A DNA stretch of 64,000 nucleotides from Bradyrhizobium sp. CCBAU 51627 (lineage in GTDB: Bacteria > Pseudomonadota > Alphaproteobacteria > Rhizobiales > Xanthobacteraceae). The position numbers and the translations under genes are program-made. Below are positions 9,135 to 18,501 of the stretch, piece after piece (within the stretch, counting starts at the first letter, position 1; each line of letters opens with the position of its first letter). Below the pieces are notes generated by a model, which saw only the letters and a list, made by a program, of their open reading frames with translations, was not told where the DNA came from and did not search any database. Location of the stretch: positions 806,001-870,000 of the forward strand of contig NZ_LBJG01000024.1 of assembly GCF_028128765.1 (NCBI RefSeq), given 5' to 3'.

Positions 9135-10034
9135 GTGGAACTGCGTCGCTTGAAATACATGTCTGTTCTGGCCGAGGAATTGCATTTCGGTAGGGCAGCT
9201 GAGCGCCTGGGCATTGCGCAGCCGGCACTCACGCAGCAGATTCGGGCACTCGAGCGCGAGCTCGACGTCGAGCTCTTCCACCGGACGAAGAGATCGGTGA
9301 AGCTCACGGTAGCCGGTCGGGTCACGCTGAACGAGGCGATCAGAACCCTTCAGCAAGCTGAAAAGACCGCCCTGGTGGCGCGCCAAGCGGGTCGCGGCGA
9401 ACTGGGGCACATCGAGATCGGATATGTGGGGTCGGCTATCTTCACTGGCGTCCTGTCGAAGGCAATCGCCCGGTTTCGCGTCGGAAATCCTGTCGTGGAA
9501 TTTCGCCTGAACGAAGTCGGGATCGTCCAGCAATTGGACGACGTCAGCAGCGGTCGCCTTGATCTTGGCATCCTTCGTCTTCCGGTGAAGTCAGTGCCGA
9601 CCGGCGTCGGGATCATGTCGCTGCACCGCGAGCCGATCATATTGGCGATCCCGCGCGGGCACCGGCTCGCGCGGCAAAAGGACGTCGCGCTGAGCGCGTT
9701 GAAGTCCGAGCCTTTCGTCGCCGTGCAAATTCAGGAGGGTAGCGGCTTCAACGCGCAAGTTGCCCAGATATGCGCCGCAGGCGGGTTGTCACCTCAGATC
9801 ACGCAACGCGCGGGACAATTCACGGCCCTTGCCGGACTGGTTGCGGGTGGTCTCGGTGTGGCCTTCGTGCCCGATTCACTTCGAAAGCTGCGGATTGACG
9901 ACGTGGTATATCGGCCGTTGGCGAAGGTCAACCAGCAGTCCGATCTCGCCATGGTCTATCGCAAGGCAGAGCGAGCCCCCGCCGTCGTCGCATTCCTCGA
10001 TCAGTTAAGGAAGCTGGCGCGGCCGGCGCCATGA
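9135..10034 (+). CDS. LysR-family transcriptional regulator
   Basis: About 300 residues from GTG 9135. The N-terminal winged helix-turn-helix is classical ('LRRLKYMSVLAEELHFGRAA', 'AQPALTQQIRALERELDVELF'), followed by a periplasmic-binding-protein-like effector domain. The GTG is preferred over the ATG at 9096 because it begins directly at the conserved 'ELRRLKY'. It is divergent from the exported FAH/crotonase pair and precedes the Bug-type receptor genes, so it is the likely regulator of one or both. The effector is unknown. Confidence 0.9.
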   Translation: MELRRLKYMSVLAEELHFGRAAERLGIAQPALTQQIRALERELDVELFHRTKRSVKLTVAGRVTLNEAIRTLQQAEKTALVARQAGRGELGHIEIGYVGSAIFTGVLSKAIARFRVGNPVVEFRLNEVGIVQQLDDVSSGRLDLGILRLPVKSVPTGVGIMSLHREPIILAIPRGHRLARQKDVALSALKSEPFVAVQIQEGSGFNAQVAQICAAGGLSPQITQRAGQFTALAGLVAGGLGVAFVPDSLRKLRIDDVVYRPLAKVNQQSDLAMVYRKAERAPAVVAFLDQLRKLARPAP

Positions 10035-10162
10035 CGATGATCCCGGCTGATACGATCTTCTTATTAAATTGGAGGGAATCATTATTGGCTGCAACAACGC
10101 TCCGCTCGGTAGTCTCCTTTGAACGCCTCTAAGCGACGGGGAGGATGACTGAAGGGGACAAA

Positions 10163-11149
10163 GTGGCGGTAAGGCCCATCACCCGGCGAGACGCGCTGGC
10201 TTTGATATTGTCTGCAGCCGCCGGAGTACGATCCGTCCGGGCGGAGGGAAGATCGTCGGATCGTCCTCTTCGAATGGTCGTTCCTTATTCGCCGGGCGCT
10301 TCCACCGACACCGTGGCGCGCCTCGTCGCTCGTCATATGGGCGACTATCTCAAACAATCGATCGTCGTGGAGAACAGGTCTGGTGCCGGGGGAACGATAG
10401 GTACGGGAGAAGTTGCCCGATCGGCAGCAGATGGCTCCACGATTCTGTTGGGCAATCTCAGCACGCTGGTACTCAGCAAATTCCTGTTTCGAAACTTGAA
10501 CTACGCGGTGGGTCGAGACCTCGTTCCGCTCGGCCACATCGCCTATATCCCGAACATTCTCGTGGTGAACAGGGACGTCCCGGCGACGAACCTGCGCGAG
10601 TTGATTGCTTATCTGAAGGCGAGTCCTGGCCGCTACAGCTTTGGCAGCGCCGGCCAAGGCACCATCATGCACTTGTCGGGAGAGCTGTTTCAGAAGCTTG
10701 CCGGCGTCGAGATGGTACATGTCCCCTATCGCGGTACGCAGCCGGCGCTGCAGGATCTCATCGCCGGGAACATCATGATGATGTTCGACAACGTCCCCGG
10801 CACAATCGGCCTCATTCAGTCGAATACGATCCGTCCGGTTGGAGTATCCACGGATGTCAGGGTGCCGGCGCTGCCAGGCGTTCCAACGATCGCGGAGGCG
10901 GGCCTTTCAGAGTTCGTCAACAAAAGCTGGTTTGCGGTATGCACGCGCGCCGGGATTGCCGCAACGGCGAGAGCCGAGCTGGAATCTGCAGCTCTTTACG
11001 CGGTGAACCATCCAGAGACCAAAGCCCGACTGACTGATCTCGGAGCGATCCCCGCTCCAATGAACGGCTCGGATACAGAGAAATTGTTGAAGAGTGAGGC
11101 CGACTATTGGGAGCCCTTTGTGAAGTCCTTGAACATAACGCTCGACTGA
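10163..11149 (+). CDS. Bug/TctC-family periplasmic solute-binding protein, Tat-type signal
   Basis: Extracytoplasmic receptor of the tripartite tricarboxylate-type family, about 328 residues. GTG 10163 is chosen because AAGGGG lies six bases before it; the ATG at 10145 has its G-rich stretch directly abutting. The N-terminus 'PITRRDALALILSAAAGVRS' is a twin-arginine signal. Family motifs include 'RMVVPYSPGASTDTVARL', 'VVENRSGAGGTIGTGEVAR', 'HLSGELFQKLAGVEMVHVPY' and 'PTIAEAGLSEF'. No TctA or TctB membrane genes are present in the window. Confidence 0.88.
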   Translation: MAVRPITRRDALALILSAAAGVRSVRAEGRSSDRPLRMVVPYSPGASTDTVARLVARHMGDYLKQSIVVENRSGAGGTIGTGEVARSAADGSTILLGNLSTLVLSKFLFRNLNYAVGRDLVPLGHIAYIPNILVVNRDVPATNLRELIAYLKASPGRYSFGSAGQGTIMHLSGELFQKLAGVEMVHVPYRGTQPALQDLIAGNIMMMFDNVPGTIGLIQSNTIRPVGVSTDVRVPALPGVPTIAEAGLSEFVNKSWFAVCTRAGIAATARAELESAALYAVNHPETKARLTDLGAIPAPMNGSDTEKLLKSEADYWEPFVKSLNITLD

Positions 11150-11196
11150 CCGGAGACTGACGCGGCGCCGAACTGCCATCCTATTGATCAGTCAAA

Positions 11197-12180
11197 GTGG
11201 AGTACGCCTTGAAAAGATTGGTCCTGGGTTTCCTTGTTCTTGCGCTCGTCGGTCAGGTGAGCGCCGTCCGAGCCGCGACGTTTCCGGCGCGGACTGTTCG
11301 GTTGATCGTGCCGAACCCTGCCGGAGGCTCAAACGACGCCGCAGCGCGCTTCCTGGCGGAAGCGCTCAGCGAGCTTTGGCAACAAAATGTTGTCGTAGAG
11401 AACAAGCCGGGAGGGGGCGGAAATATCGGGACCCAGGCCGCCGCGTCTGCGGCGGCAGATGGATACACCTACCTGGTCTCCTCGCCCGGTCCAATCGTCA
11501 TAAATCCATTGCTCTACAGGAAACTGCCGTTCGATCCGCCGAGAGACTTCACGCCCGTCGCGCTGCTCGCAACCGTTCCAATCGTGCTGATCGTCAATCC
11601 GGGGCTGCCGATCTCCACGCTCGACGAGCTCTTGGAGTTCGCCAGGAAACAATCGGATGAACTCAACTACGCTTCCTCCGGAATTGGATCGACGCATCAT
11701 TTGTCGGCGGAATTGTTCAAGAAGATGACGGGCCTCAAGCTCAGGCACGTGCCGTATCGTGGCGCCGCGCCGGCCATGAACGACATTATTGCCGGCCACG
11801 TTCCCATTCTCTTCGACAATCTGCCTACCGTCATTCCACAGGTGCAGGCGGGCACCGTTCGCGCTCTGGCCGTTGCAAGCCCAAAACGTCTGGACTCACT
11901 GCCCGATGTTCCGACGTTTGAGGAGGCCGGATTGGCTCACTTCGAGGCATCTTCCTGGTTCGGCGTGTTGGCGCCAGCGGGAACGCCGACCGATATCGTG
12001 TCAAAAGTGACAGCCGACATAGAGCGGGTCATGTCGAACCCGCGCTTTCGAAAGAGCCTTGAAGCGACGGGCGCGCAAGCGGGTTCGATCTTCGGTACGG
12101 AGTTCGGCCGATTCATGAAGGACGAAACCGAAAAATGGGGAGACGTCATCAAGAGTTCGGGGATATCCATCATAGAATAG
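11197..12180 (+). CDS. Bug/TctC-family periplasmic solute-binding protein, Sec signal
   Basis: Second receptor of the same family, about 327 residues. The N-terminus 'LKRLVLGFLVLALVGQVSAV' followed by RAA is a Sec signal. Core motifs are 'VRLIVPNPAGGSNDAAARF', 'VVENKPGGGGNIGTQAAASA', 'LSAELFKKMTGLKLRHVPY' and 'PTFEEAGLAHFEASSWFGV'. A TTG at 11209 has GGAG six bases before it and may be the true start; GTG 11197 is the longer option. It follows the first receptor by 47 bases on the same strand. The two are diverged paralogues, perhaps for different aromatic or carboxylic acids. Confidence 0.88.
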   Translation: MEYALKRLVLGFLVLALVGQVSAVRAATFPARTVRLIVPNPAGGSNDAAARFLAEALSELWQQNVVVENKPGGGGNIGTQAAASAAADGYTYLVSSPGPIVINPLLYRKLPFDPPRDFTPVALLATVPIVLIVNPGLPISTLDELLEFARKQSDELNYASSGIGSTHHLSAELFKKMTGLKLRHVPYRGAAPAMNDIIAGHVPILFDNLPTVIPQVQAGTVRALAVASPKRLDSLPDVPTFEEAGLAHFEASSWFGVLAPAGTPTDIVSKVTADIERVMSNPRFRKSLEATGAQAGSIFGTEFGRFMKDETEKWGDVIKSSGISIIE

Positions 12181-12223
12181 GCGACACGAGCTTAGCGGTT
12201 GTCGGCCGTCCTGTGCTCAATCG

Positions 12224-12994
12224 TCACCATTTTTCGACCCACGGCCGAAGCACCACTTCGAACGCCCAGGTCGATCGATGTTGGCGATGCAGGTGCAGAT
12301 AGGTTTCGGCGATACGATCCGGATCGGCCATGTTGTCGTCGACGGTCGTTCCGGCCAGCCGGTGAGCGCGGGTCCCGTCCTCCTGGGTCCAACCGATCGC
12401 GGCGTCAATGGGCACATTCGCAACATGGATACCTTGCGGCATCAATTCTCTCGCCATGCTTTGTGCGAGCCCCGATTTGGCATGACATGCCATCGCGAAG
12501 GCACCGCTCAATGGGAAGCCTTTGAGCGCAGCGCTGGCGTTTGTGAAGATGATTGTGCCTTTTGCCCCGTTGGCGTCGGGCTTGTTTCCAAGCATGACCT
12601 TGGCAGCCTGTTGCCCCACCAGGAACGCACTGAATGCAGCGTTGCGAAGCGTTTCCAGCGCCATGCTTGGGTCCGCTTCGATCAAGCTTTTGCGGAAAAT
12701 GCCGGGGACGCGGCCATCAATGTTGTGAACGACAAGCCTCGGTGTCCCGAGGTCCTGCACGACCTTCGCGAACAACCGATCCACAGCGACCGGTTCGCTC
12801 GCATCGCAGGCATAGCGATGCACCCCATGCATCTTTTCGAGCTTCTCTAGGACCGCTTTTTCGGGATTCCTCGCCGCTACGGCAACACGCATGCCATTCT
12901 CTGCGAACAATCTCGCGCAACTTGAACTAATTCCCGGACCGCCGCCGACTATGAGTGCAACATCTTGAATGGAAGGTTGAGTGGACTGAGCCAT
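12224..12994 (-). CDS. Atypical SDR oxidoreductase lacking the catalytic Tyr
   Basis: About 256 residues. The Rossmann motif is 'ALIVGGGPGISSSCARLF'. The active-site segment reads 'AMACHAKSGL', so the residue four before the Lys is Ala and no Tyr is present. The C-terminus 'VVLRPWVEKW' matches the tails of the SDRs at 4402, 22334 and 42407. An upstream in-frame ATG at 13009 is an alternative start. It converges with the Bug receptor gene and is divergent from the Rieske dioxygenase operon. Unlike its three relatives it has no GST neighbour. Confidence 0.82.
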   Translation of the reverse strand: MAQSTQPSIQDVALIVGGGPGISSSCARLFAENGMRVAVAARNPEKAVLEKLEKMHGVHRYACDASEPVAVDRLFAKVVQDLGTPRLVVHNIDGRVPGIFRKSLIEADPSMALETLRNAAFSAFLVGQQAAKVMLGNKPDANGAKGTIIFTNASAALKGFPLSGAFAMACHAKSGLAQSMARELMPQGIHVANVPIDAAIGWTQEDGTRAHRLAGTTVDDNMADPDRIAETYLHLHRQHRSTWAFEVVLRPWVEKW

Positions 12995-13244
12995 GTCGCT
13001 TGCTCGCATGTGTGCTTGGTGATCAATTCCAAATCAGAACTATATGCGGGTGTCGGATTGTCGCCAAATGGAAAGATTGGCAGATCGAGAGCGGTTACAA
13101 AGCCGAGACTTCGTCGCCACTGCCGGATCGGCCATCGGCGCAAGGCGCAAAGCCATGACTTGCAATCGAGAGCGTCTCCGGTGCCGTCTAGTTCTGCGCC
13201 CAACCGGTCGAATCCGATGCAGATTGGTGATAGCGAGTGCTTAT

Positions 13245-13267
13245 CAATACAGCGAAATAATGTATTG
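13245..13267. promoter_or_regulatory. Inverted repeat upstream of the Rieske dioxygenase operon
   Basis: CAATACA, nine bases, TGTATTG: perfect 7-bp arms, ending 69 bases before the dioxygenase alpha-subunit ATG. The 327-base spacer 13010-13336 between the divergent SDR and dioxygenase genes holds no gene I can support. The repeat is well placed as an operator, but no dedicated regulator gene lies beside it. Confidence 0.4.
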
Positions 13268-13336
13268 GAGCTCGGCGAGAGCGATACCTAGTATTCCCGA
13301 AAGTCTCTGAAGTGGACGAAGCGGGAGCAATATCGC

Positions 13337-14596
13337 ATGTCGCCAACGGTTCAAGCAGGCCGCAACGAAGCATCGGAATTCCGATGGCCGCCGCAGGGCG
13401 TAACCCGCGCGCCATATCGTCTGTTCACCGATCCCGAAATCTACCAGCTGGAGCAGGAGCGGATCTTCAGGGGAAAGACCTGGAATTTCCTGTGCCTGGA
13501 CATCGAGATCCAGAATGCCGGCGACTACCGGACCACGACCGTCGGCGAAACGCCGGTTGTCGTTACACGCGACCGCGACGGCAAGATACATGCGATGGTC
13601 AATCGTTGCGCGCACAAAGGCGCTCTGGTTTGCCTGAAGAAGAAGGACAACGTCGCGAGCCTCTCGTGTGTCTACCACGCGTGGAATTACGAGCTCGACG
13701 GCAAGCTCAAGGGCGTCGCTTTCCGCAACGGTGTGCGCGGTCAGGGTGGCATGCCGGAGGATTTTGATCCGGCGCAGCACCGGCTCCGCCCCTTGAGGGT
13801 TGAGTCGTTCTGCGGGATGATCTTCGGGACCTTTGCGGACGAGATCGAGGACGTCGAGACCTATCTCGGTCCCGAGATGGCATCGTTCATCAAGCGAAAC
13901 CTCGGCCGACCGTTGCGCATCCTCGGAACGCACAGCCAGATGATCCACAACAACTGGAAGCTGTACGCCGAGAACCTGCGCGATTCCTATCATGCGACCC
14001 TGCTGCATACGTTCTACACGACCTTCAAGGTGAACCGGCTCGACATGGACGGCGGCATCACGCTGTCCGAGCGGAAATGGCACCATCTGAGCTTCGCGCG
14101 CCGCGCGAAGATGCAGGAGGCAGCCGAATATGCGGAAGCGAAGGTGCATTCGGCAAATTACGAATCCGCTCTCGATGGTCCGGGGCTGCTCGAGGCCTGG
14201 GAGGAGTTCGACGACGGCATCACGCACAGTATCCAGACCGTCTTTCCCAACATGTGCATTCAGTTCACGCTCAATTCTCTGGCGATCCGCTTTTTCGCTC
14301 CGCGCGGCGTGGATCAGACCGAGTTGTTCTGGATCTATCTGGGCTACGAGCGGGATACCGATGAACAGTCGAGCATGCGGGTGATGCAAAGCAATTTGAC
14401 CGGCGCCGCTGGCCTCGTCTCCCTGGAGGACGGCTGCATCAACGAATTCGTGCAGCGCGGAACGCGGGCCGATCCTGATCAGTCGTCGTTCATAGAGATG
14501 GGGGGGCGTGAAGTCGAATCCGAAAGGAATTCGCGCGCGACGGAAACCGCGGTTCGCGGCTTCTGGCACGGCTATCGCCACATCATGGGCTTCTGA
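13337..14596 (+). CDS. Aromatic-ring-hydroxylating dioxygenase, large (alpha) subunit
   Basis: 419 residues, normal for a Rieske oxygenase alpha subunit. The Rieske [2Fe-2S] ligands are C91-x-H93 ('NRCAHKG') and C111-x2-H114 ('CVYHAW'). The mononuclear iron site is 'DSYHATLLH' (D216, H219, H224). The N-terminus 'PYRLFTDPEIYQLEQERIFR' is typical of benzoate/anthranilate/salicylate-type enzymes. It is followed 12 bases later by the beta subunit. No ferredoxin or reductase is adjacent; the nearest are at 60802 and 63439. The substrate is not determinable, but an aromatic carboxylate or its CoA ester would fit the ligase and thiolase downstream. Confidence 0.92.
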   Translation: MSPTVQAGRNEASEFRWPPQGVTRAPYRLFTDPEIYQLEQERIFRGKTWNFLCLDIEIQNAGDYRTTTVGETPVVVTRDRDGKIHAMVNRCAHKGALVCLKKKDNVASLSCVYHAWNYELDGKLKGVAFRNGVRGQGGMPEDFDPAQHRLRPLRVESFCGMIFGTFADEIEDVETYLGPEMASFIKRNLGRPLRILGTHSQMIHNNWKLYAENLRDSYHATLLHTFYTTFKVNRLDMDGGITLSERKWHHLSFARRAKMQEAAEYAEAKVHSANYESALDGPGLLEAWEEFDDGITHSIQTVFPNMCIQFTLNSLAIRFFAPRGVDQTELFWIYLGYERDTDEQSSMRVMQSNLTGAAGLVSLEDGCINEFVQRGTRADPDQSSFIEMGGREVESERNSRATETAVRGFWHGYRHIMGF

Positions 14597-14607
14597 GGAG
14601 AGGCGGG

Positions 14608-15114
14608 ATGCACAAGGTTCTCGATAAATCCTCCAAGCAGATGGGCGCACCGACGCGCGACCAGGTCGTGGACTTGATCGCGGCCTACGCACATTCGGTC
14701 GACGACATGAGGTTGGATATCTGGCCGCAGTTCTTCACGTCGGACGCGTTGTATCACGTGACGACCCGCGAGAACCATGAGGCGGGACTTCCGATCGGCG
14801 TCGTGCGTTGCGTCGGAACGGGTATGATGCAGGACCGGGTGAAGGCATTCTACTCGGCCAACATTTTCGAGCCGCATACCTATAGCCACATCATCGGACG
14901 ATCGGAGTTTCTGGAGCAGACATCGGACATGGTGGTTTCGGCTCGGTCGAACTTTCAGATCGTGCGAACCATGGAAACCGGTCGCATGGACTTGTTCGCG
15001 GTCGGTAGATATCTCGACGAAGTCGTGATTGAGGATGGTCAGCCCCGCTTCCGGAAGCGAGTGGTGATCCTGGAGTCCCGGAACGTCGATATTTTGATCG
15101 TTATTCCGTTGTGA
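14608..15114 (+). CDS. Aromatic-ring-hydroxylating dioxygenase, small (beta) subunit
   Basis: 168 residues with the NTF2-like cystatin fold expected of the beta subunit: 'QVVDLIAAYAHSVDDMRLDI' near the start, then 'YHVTTRENHEAGLPIGVVRC', 'HTYSHIIGRSEF' and 'RKRVVILESRNVDILIVIPL' at the end. It has a structural role in the alpha3-beta3 oxygenase. It lies between the alpha subunit and a frameshifted rhodanese gene, whose GTG start overlaps its stop (GTGA). Confidence 0.9.
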   Translation: MHKVLDKSSKQMGAPTRDQVVDLIAAYAHSVDDMRLDIWPQFFTSDALYHVTTRENHEAGLPIGVVRCVGTGMMQDRVKAFYSANIFEPHTYSHIIGRSEFLEQTSDMVVSARSNFQIVRTMETGRMDLFAVGRYLDEVVIEDGQPRFRKRVVILESRNVDILIVIPL

Positions 15115-15526
15115 CACCGATGACGACGGAAATTTCGCCGCGACAAGCATGGGACTTATTGGCTGCCGACAAGCACGCGCGGCTCGTCGACGTGCGGACG
15201 GAGCCGGAATGGGCCTATGTCGGAGTGCCGGATCTTGCGGATCTCGGAAAGGCGGTTGCCAAAATCTCCTGGCATGTCTTTCCGGAGATGCGCGTCAACC
15301 CAGAGTTTATCGGGAAATTGAAGGCGACGTACGATCCGGCCAACCCGGTGATTTTCATGTGCCGCTCCGGCGGCAGAAGCCTCGCTGCCGCAAAGGCTGT
15401 CTTCGAGGCGGGTTTGCGCGGTGCTTCAGTCTCGCCGGCGGCTTCGAGGGCGATGCCAACGAAGAAGGACATCGCGGCACCAAGGTCGGTTGGAAGGCGG
15501 AGGGACTACCCTGGAGACAGCCTTGA
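15111..15526 (+). pseudogene. Rhodanese-domain protein gene, frameshifted
   Basis: The first frame encodes a rhodanese homology domain ('ARLVDVRTEPEWAYVGVPDL') with the active-site loop 'IFMCRSGGRS' (Cys nucleophile). After about base 15405 the rhodanese reading continues only in another frame, giving 'CFSLAGGFEGDANEEGHRGT' and then 'VGWKAEGLPWRQP' to a stop at 15526. One indel near 15405-15425 explains this. Read without the shift, the first frame runs on as an unrelated tail to 15608. Rhodaneses like this move sulfane sulfur. It may be a decayed gene or a sequence error. Confidence 0.75.
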
Positions 15527-15580
15527 TATCGCGTTCCGGTGCGCGGGTGCGGCGGCAACTCAAATTCCGAGGAGATCAGC

Positions 15581-16700
15581 TTGGCGAAGAAGCGTGACAT
15601 CGTCATAGCGGGCTATTCCGAAACTCCTGTCGAGTTCAAATCCGGGCGTAGCGCGTATGACTTCGGCGGAGAGGCTCTAGCGAAGCTTCTGCAATCCACG
15701 GGCATCCCAAAATCCGAGATCGACGGCATGGCGGTCGCTGCGCCGCTCAGCGAGTGTCCGAATCCGTTTTCCCCGTGTATATGGCTGAGGGGTTGGGGCT
15801 TTCGCCGAAATGGCTGAATTATAGTGGCACCGGGGGATGCTCCGCCACGGGGGGCATCGCGAGGGCTGCTTCAGCCATCCGAGACGGCTTGTGCGAAACT
15901 GTCGTTGTTCTTTGCGCGGATGCCCCGAGCACGGCCTGGCGAGCGAATTACGGAGCATATCGAGGGGAGTTTCAGGAACCCGTAGGTGTTCAAGGACCTC
16001 CTGCGAGCTTTGGCTTGTTGATGAGCCGATATCATCATCAATATGGGATCAAACCGGAAGCCCTTGGAAAAATCGCGGTCATACAGCGTGAACACGCGCT
16101 GCATAACGAAAATGCGCTCGCGAAGTTCAAGACGCCTCTCACGATGGAGGACTACTTCAACTCCCGTGTGATCGCAGACCCGCTTCGGTTGCTGGATTGT
16201 GTGATGTTCTGCGATGGGGCGAACGCCTTCCTGGTGACGTCCGAGAAGCGCGCGCGAGCACTGGGCTTGCGCAAGATGGTCTACCCCACGGCGTACGCCG
16301 AGATTACCAATCTGCACGGTGACCGTTCGTGTCCCGACATAACGGAGACGGGCTTTTCTGTCATCGCTCCCTTGATCTACAAACAGAGCGGCTTGTCTGC
16401 CCGGGACATCCGGATGTTTCAGCCGTACGACGATTTTACGATCGCCGTCATGATGCAGTTCGAAGATTTCGGTTTCTGCGAGCGCGGGCAGGGCAGCGGC
16501 TTCACTCTGGCCACGGATCTCTCGCGCACCGGCACATTGCCGCTGAACACGGGAGGCGGTCAGATCTCGGCCGGGCAACCAGGATTGGCGAGCGGCGGGC
16601 TCAATCTGGCTGAGGCTGTCCGACAGATGTTTGGAGAAGGAGGTGGTCGACAGGTGAAGGATGCCAGGAACGCCCTGGTCACGGGAATCGCCGGTATCCA
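15581..16700 (+). pseudogene. Thiolase-like (lipid-transfer/Ltp-type) protein gene, frameshifted
   Basis: A TTG at 15581 with GGAG eight bases upstream begins 'AKKRDIVIAGYSETPVEF' and continues to 'IDGMAVAAPLSE'. There, near 15745-15755, the homology shifts frame and continues as 'SVFPVYMAEGLGLSPKWLNY', 'SGTGGCSATGGIARAASA' and 'LNTGGGQISAGQPGLASGGL' up to 'ARNALVTGIAGI'. This is the SCP-x/Ltp2-like thiolase family, often involved in retro-aldol or thiolytic side-chain cleavage. A DUF35 partner, usually next to it, is absent. Downstream of 'VTGIAGI' the same frame runs directly into the acyl-CoA ligase coding sequence without a stop. Confidence 0.75.
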
Positions 16701-16725
16701 GCGTTCCGGACCGTTTGAGGCTTCG

Positions 16726-18268
16726 ATGCGGCTCGACACGATCTTCCGAGCACAAGCGGTCCGCCATCCCGAAGAGACCGCACTCGTGTGTGGACGCGAT
16801 CGTCTCAGCTACAGCGAGCTCGACCGCCGGGTACTCAATCTCGCGGCCGGACTGCTCAAACTCGGCGCAAAAACCGGAGACCGGCTGGTCATCTACCTGC
16901 CGAATGGAATCGAACTGGTCGAGCTTCTCTACGCGGCCTTCTCGATCGGTGTGATCGGTCCCGACAAGGCTCACCGCCCTCGAGCTGCAATACATTTGCC
17001 GTGACAGCAAACCGTTCGCGGTCGCTCTGGAGGCGGACTTCGCTCTGCGCGCTGAAGTCGCGAAGGACCTTCCGGACGCGGCCTTCATCTCGACCGGGGC
17101 GAAGATTTCCGGCACGATCGGCCTGGCCGAGTTGCGTGCCAACGATCTGGCCTCTCTGCATCCCCTGCCATTGGCCGACGATGCATTGGTAATGTACACG
17201 TCAGGCACGACCGGTGCTCCCAAGGGAGCAGTTATTGCCCATTCGAACCTCATCGTGCAGAACTATTTCGTGCACGCTGTCGAATGGGGCATTTCGAGCG
17301 ACGACAACTATCTGGTTACAACGCCTCTGGCGCATCGCGCCGGGTTGGCGCGACTGGCGAACGCGCTGAGTCTCGGGGGGACTTTGGTGATCCTCAAGAC
17401 GTTCGATCCCGTCGCGGCTGTCCGGGCGATCGAAGATGAGAAGATCACCGTGGTCGGAATGGTGCCGACCGTCTGTCGCATGATGCTGCCTTCGATCCAG
17501 GAAGACCCGTCGCGGTGCGCCTCGTTACGGTGCATTGTCGTGACCGGGGAGGCGTTCCCGGTGGAGCTGAAACGGAAGTTTCTGTCCTTGCTTCCGCACG
17601 TCCGCCTCGTCTCCTTCTTCGCCATGACGGAAGCCGGAGCGGTAACGTCGCTCGTGCACGAGGAACAGTTCGTCCGGCCGGAATCGATCGGACGCCCGAC
17701 ACCGGGCGTGGAGATCAGGATCGTCGATGATCGCGGGGCCGACACCCTGCCGGGACAGCCGGGCGAGCTGCTCGTTCGATCGGGCGAGCCGGGGCGTTTC
17801 ACCGTCATGCGGTGCTATTACGATCGGCCCGAGGAGACGGCGACGGCGCTGCGCGACGGCTGGTTGCATACCGGCGACATCGCAAGATGCGACGAGCTTG
17901 GATACCTCTATATCGTGGACCGCAAGAAGGACATGATCATAAGCGGCGGCTTGAATGTCTACACAAAGGAAGTCGAGCAGGCCCTGCTGACCAACCCCGG
18001 CATTTCGGATGCCGCCGTCGTCGGAATTCCGGACGATGTCTACGGCGAGTCGGTTGTTGCGTTCGTCGAGCGCTCGGCGGATAGCTCGTTGACGATCGAA
18101 GATGTGATCGCGACCGCTCAAGGGCGAATCGCGGGCTACAAGAAGCCCAAACACGTCTTCCTGGTCGATGACCTCCCGCGAAACGGTACCGGCAAGGTCC
18201 TGAAACACGAGCTGCGGCTGCGCGCTAAACGATTGCTGCGTCCGTCGCCCGAAGCAGCCGGGGCTTGA
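16726..18268 (+). pseudogene. Acyl-CoA ligase (AMP-binding) gene, frameshifted near 16957
   Basis: ATG 16726, preceded by GAGG, starts 'MRLDTIFRAQAVRHPEETAL', the usual N-terminus of an AMP-forming ligase. After '...LLYAAFSIGVI' (about 16956) the homology shifts to another frame at 'VPTRLTALELQYICRDS'. From there it is intact to 18268: 'VMYTSGTTGAPKGAVI' (P-loop), 'AMTEAGAV', 'LHTGDIARCDELGYLYIVDR', 'KKDMIISGGLNVYTKEVE' and 'GTGKVLKHEL' with the catalytic Lys. The second piece alone (from about 17132) would lack the first ~130 residues and is unlikely to work. It is the third consecutive broken gene in this operon. Confidence 0.75.
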
Positions 18269-18501
18269 TCATGCGACAGTCGATGCGCCTATCGCCGCTC
18301 GGAAATCAACTGTCGAGACCTTGAAGGTTCCTCGCTCTTGAAGAGTGGGTTCCTGAATCTTGAAATAAGAAGCTCCTTGATTCCGAACAACGGGTGTCGG
18401 GCGTCAATCCGGTGAACGTCGCGAGCGGCGCGGCGAAGGCACGAGAGGCGGCTTCGACCCGACAACTCATGGACCATCTCATCCAAGTAACAGCTGATCG
18501 G

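Noticed and set aside
13244..14692. 482-codon open frame antisense to the Rieske alpha subunit
   Set aside because: The sense frame carries all iron ligands; the antisense product has no recognisable motif.
15871..17253. 460-codon open frame antisense to the thiolase/ligase region
   Set aside because: It crosses the frameshifted genes but matches nothing; sense homology is strong.
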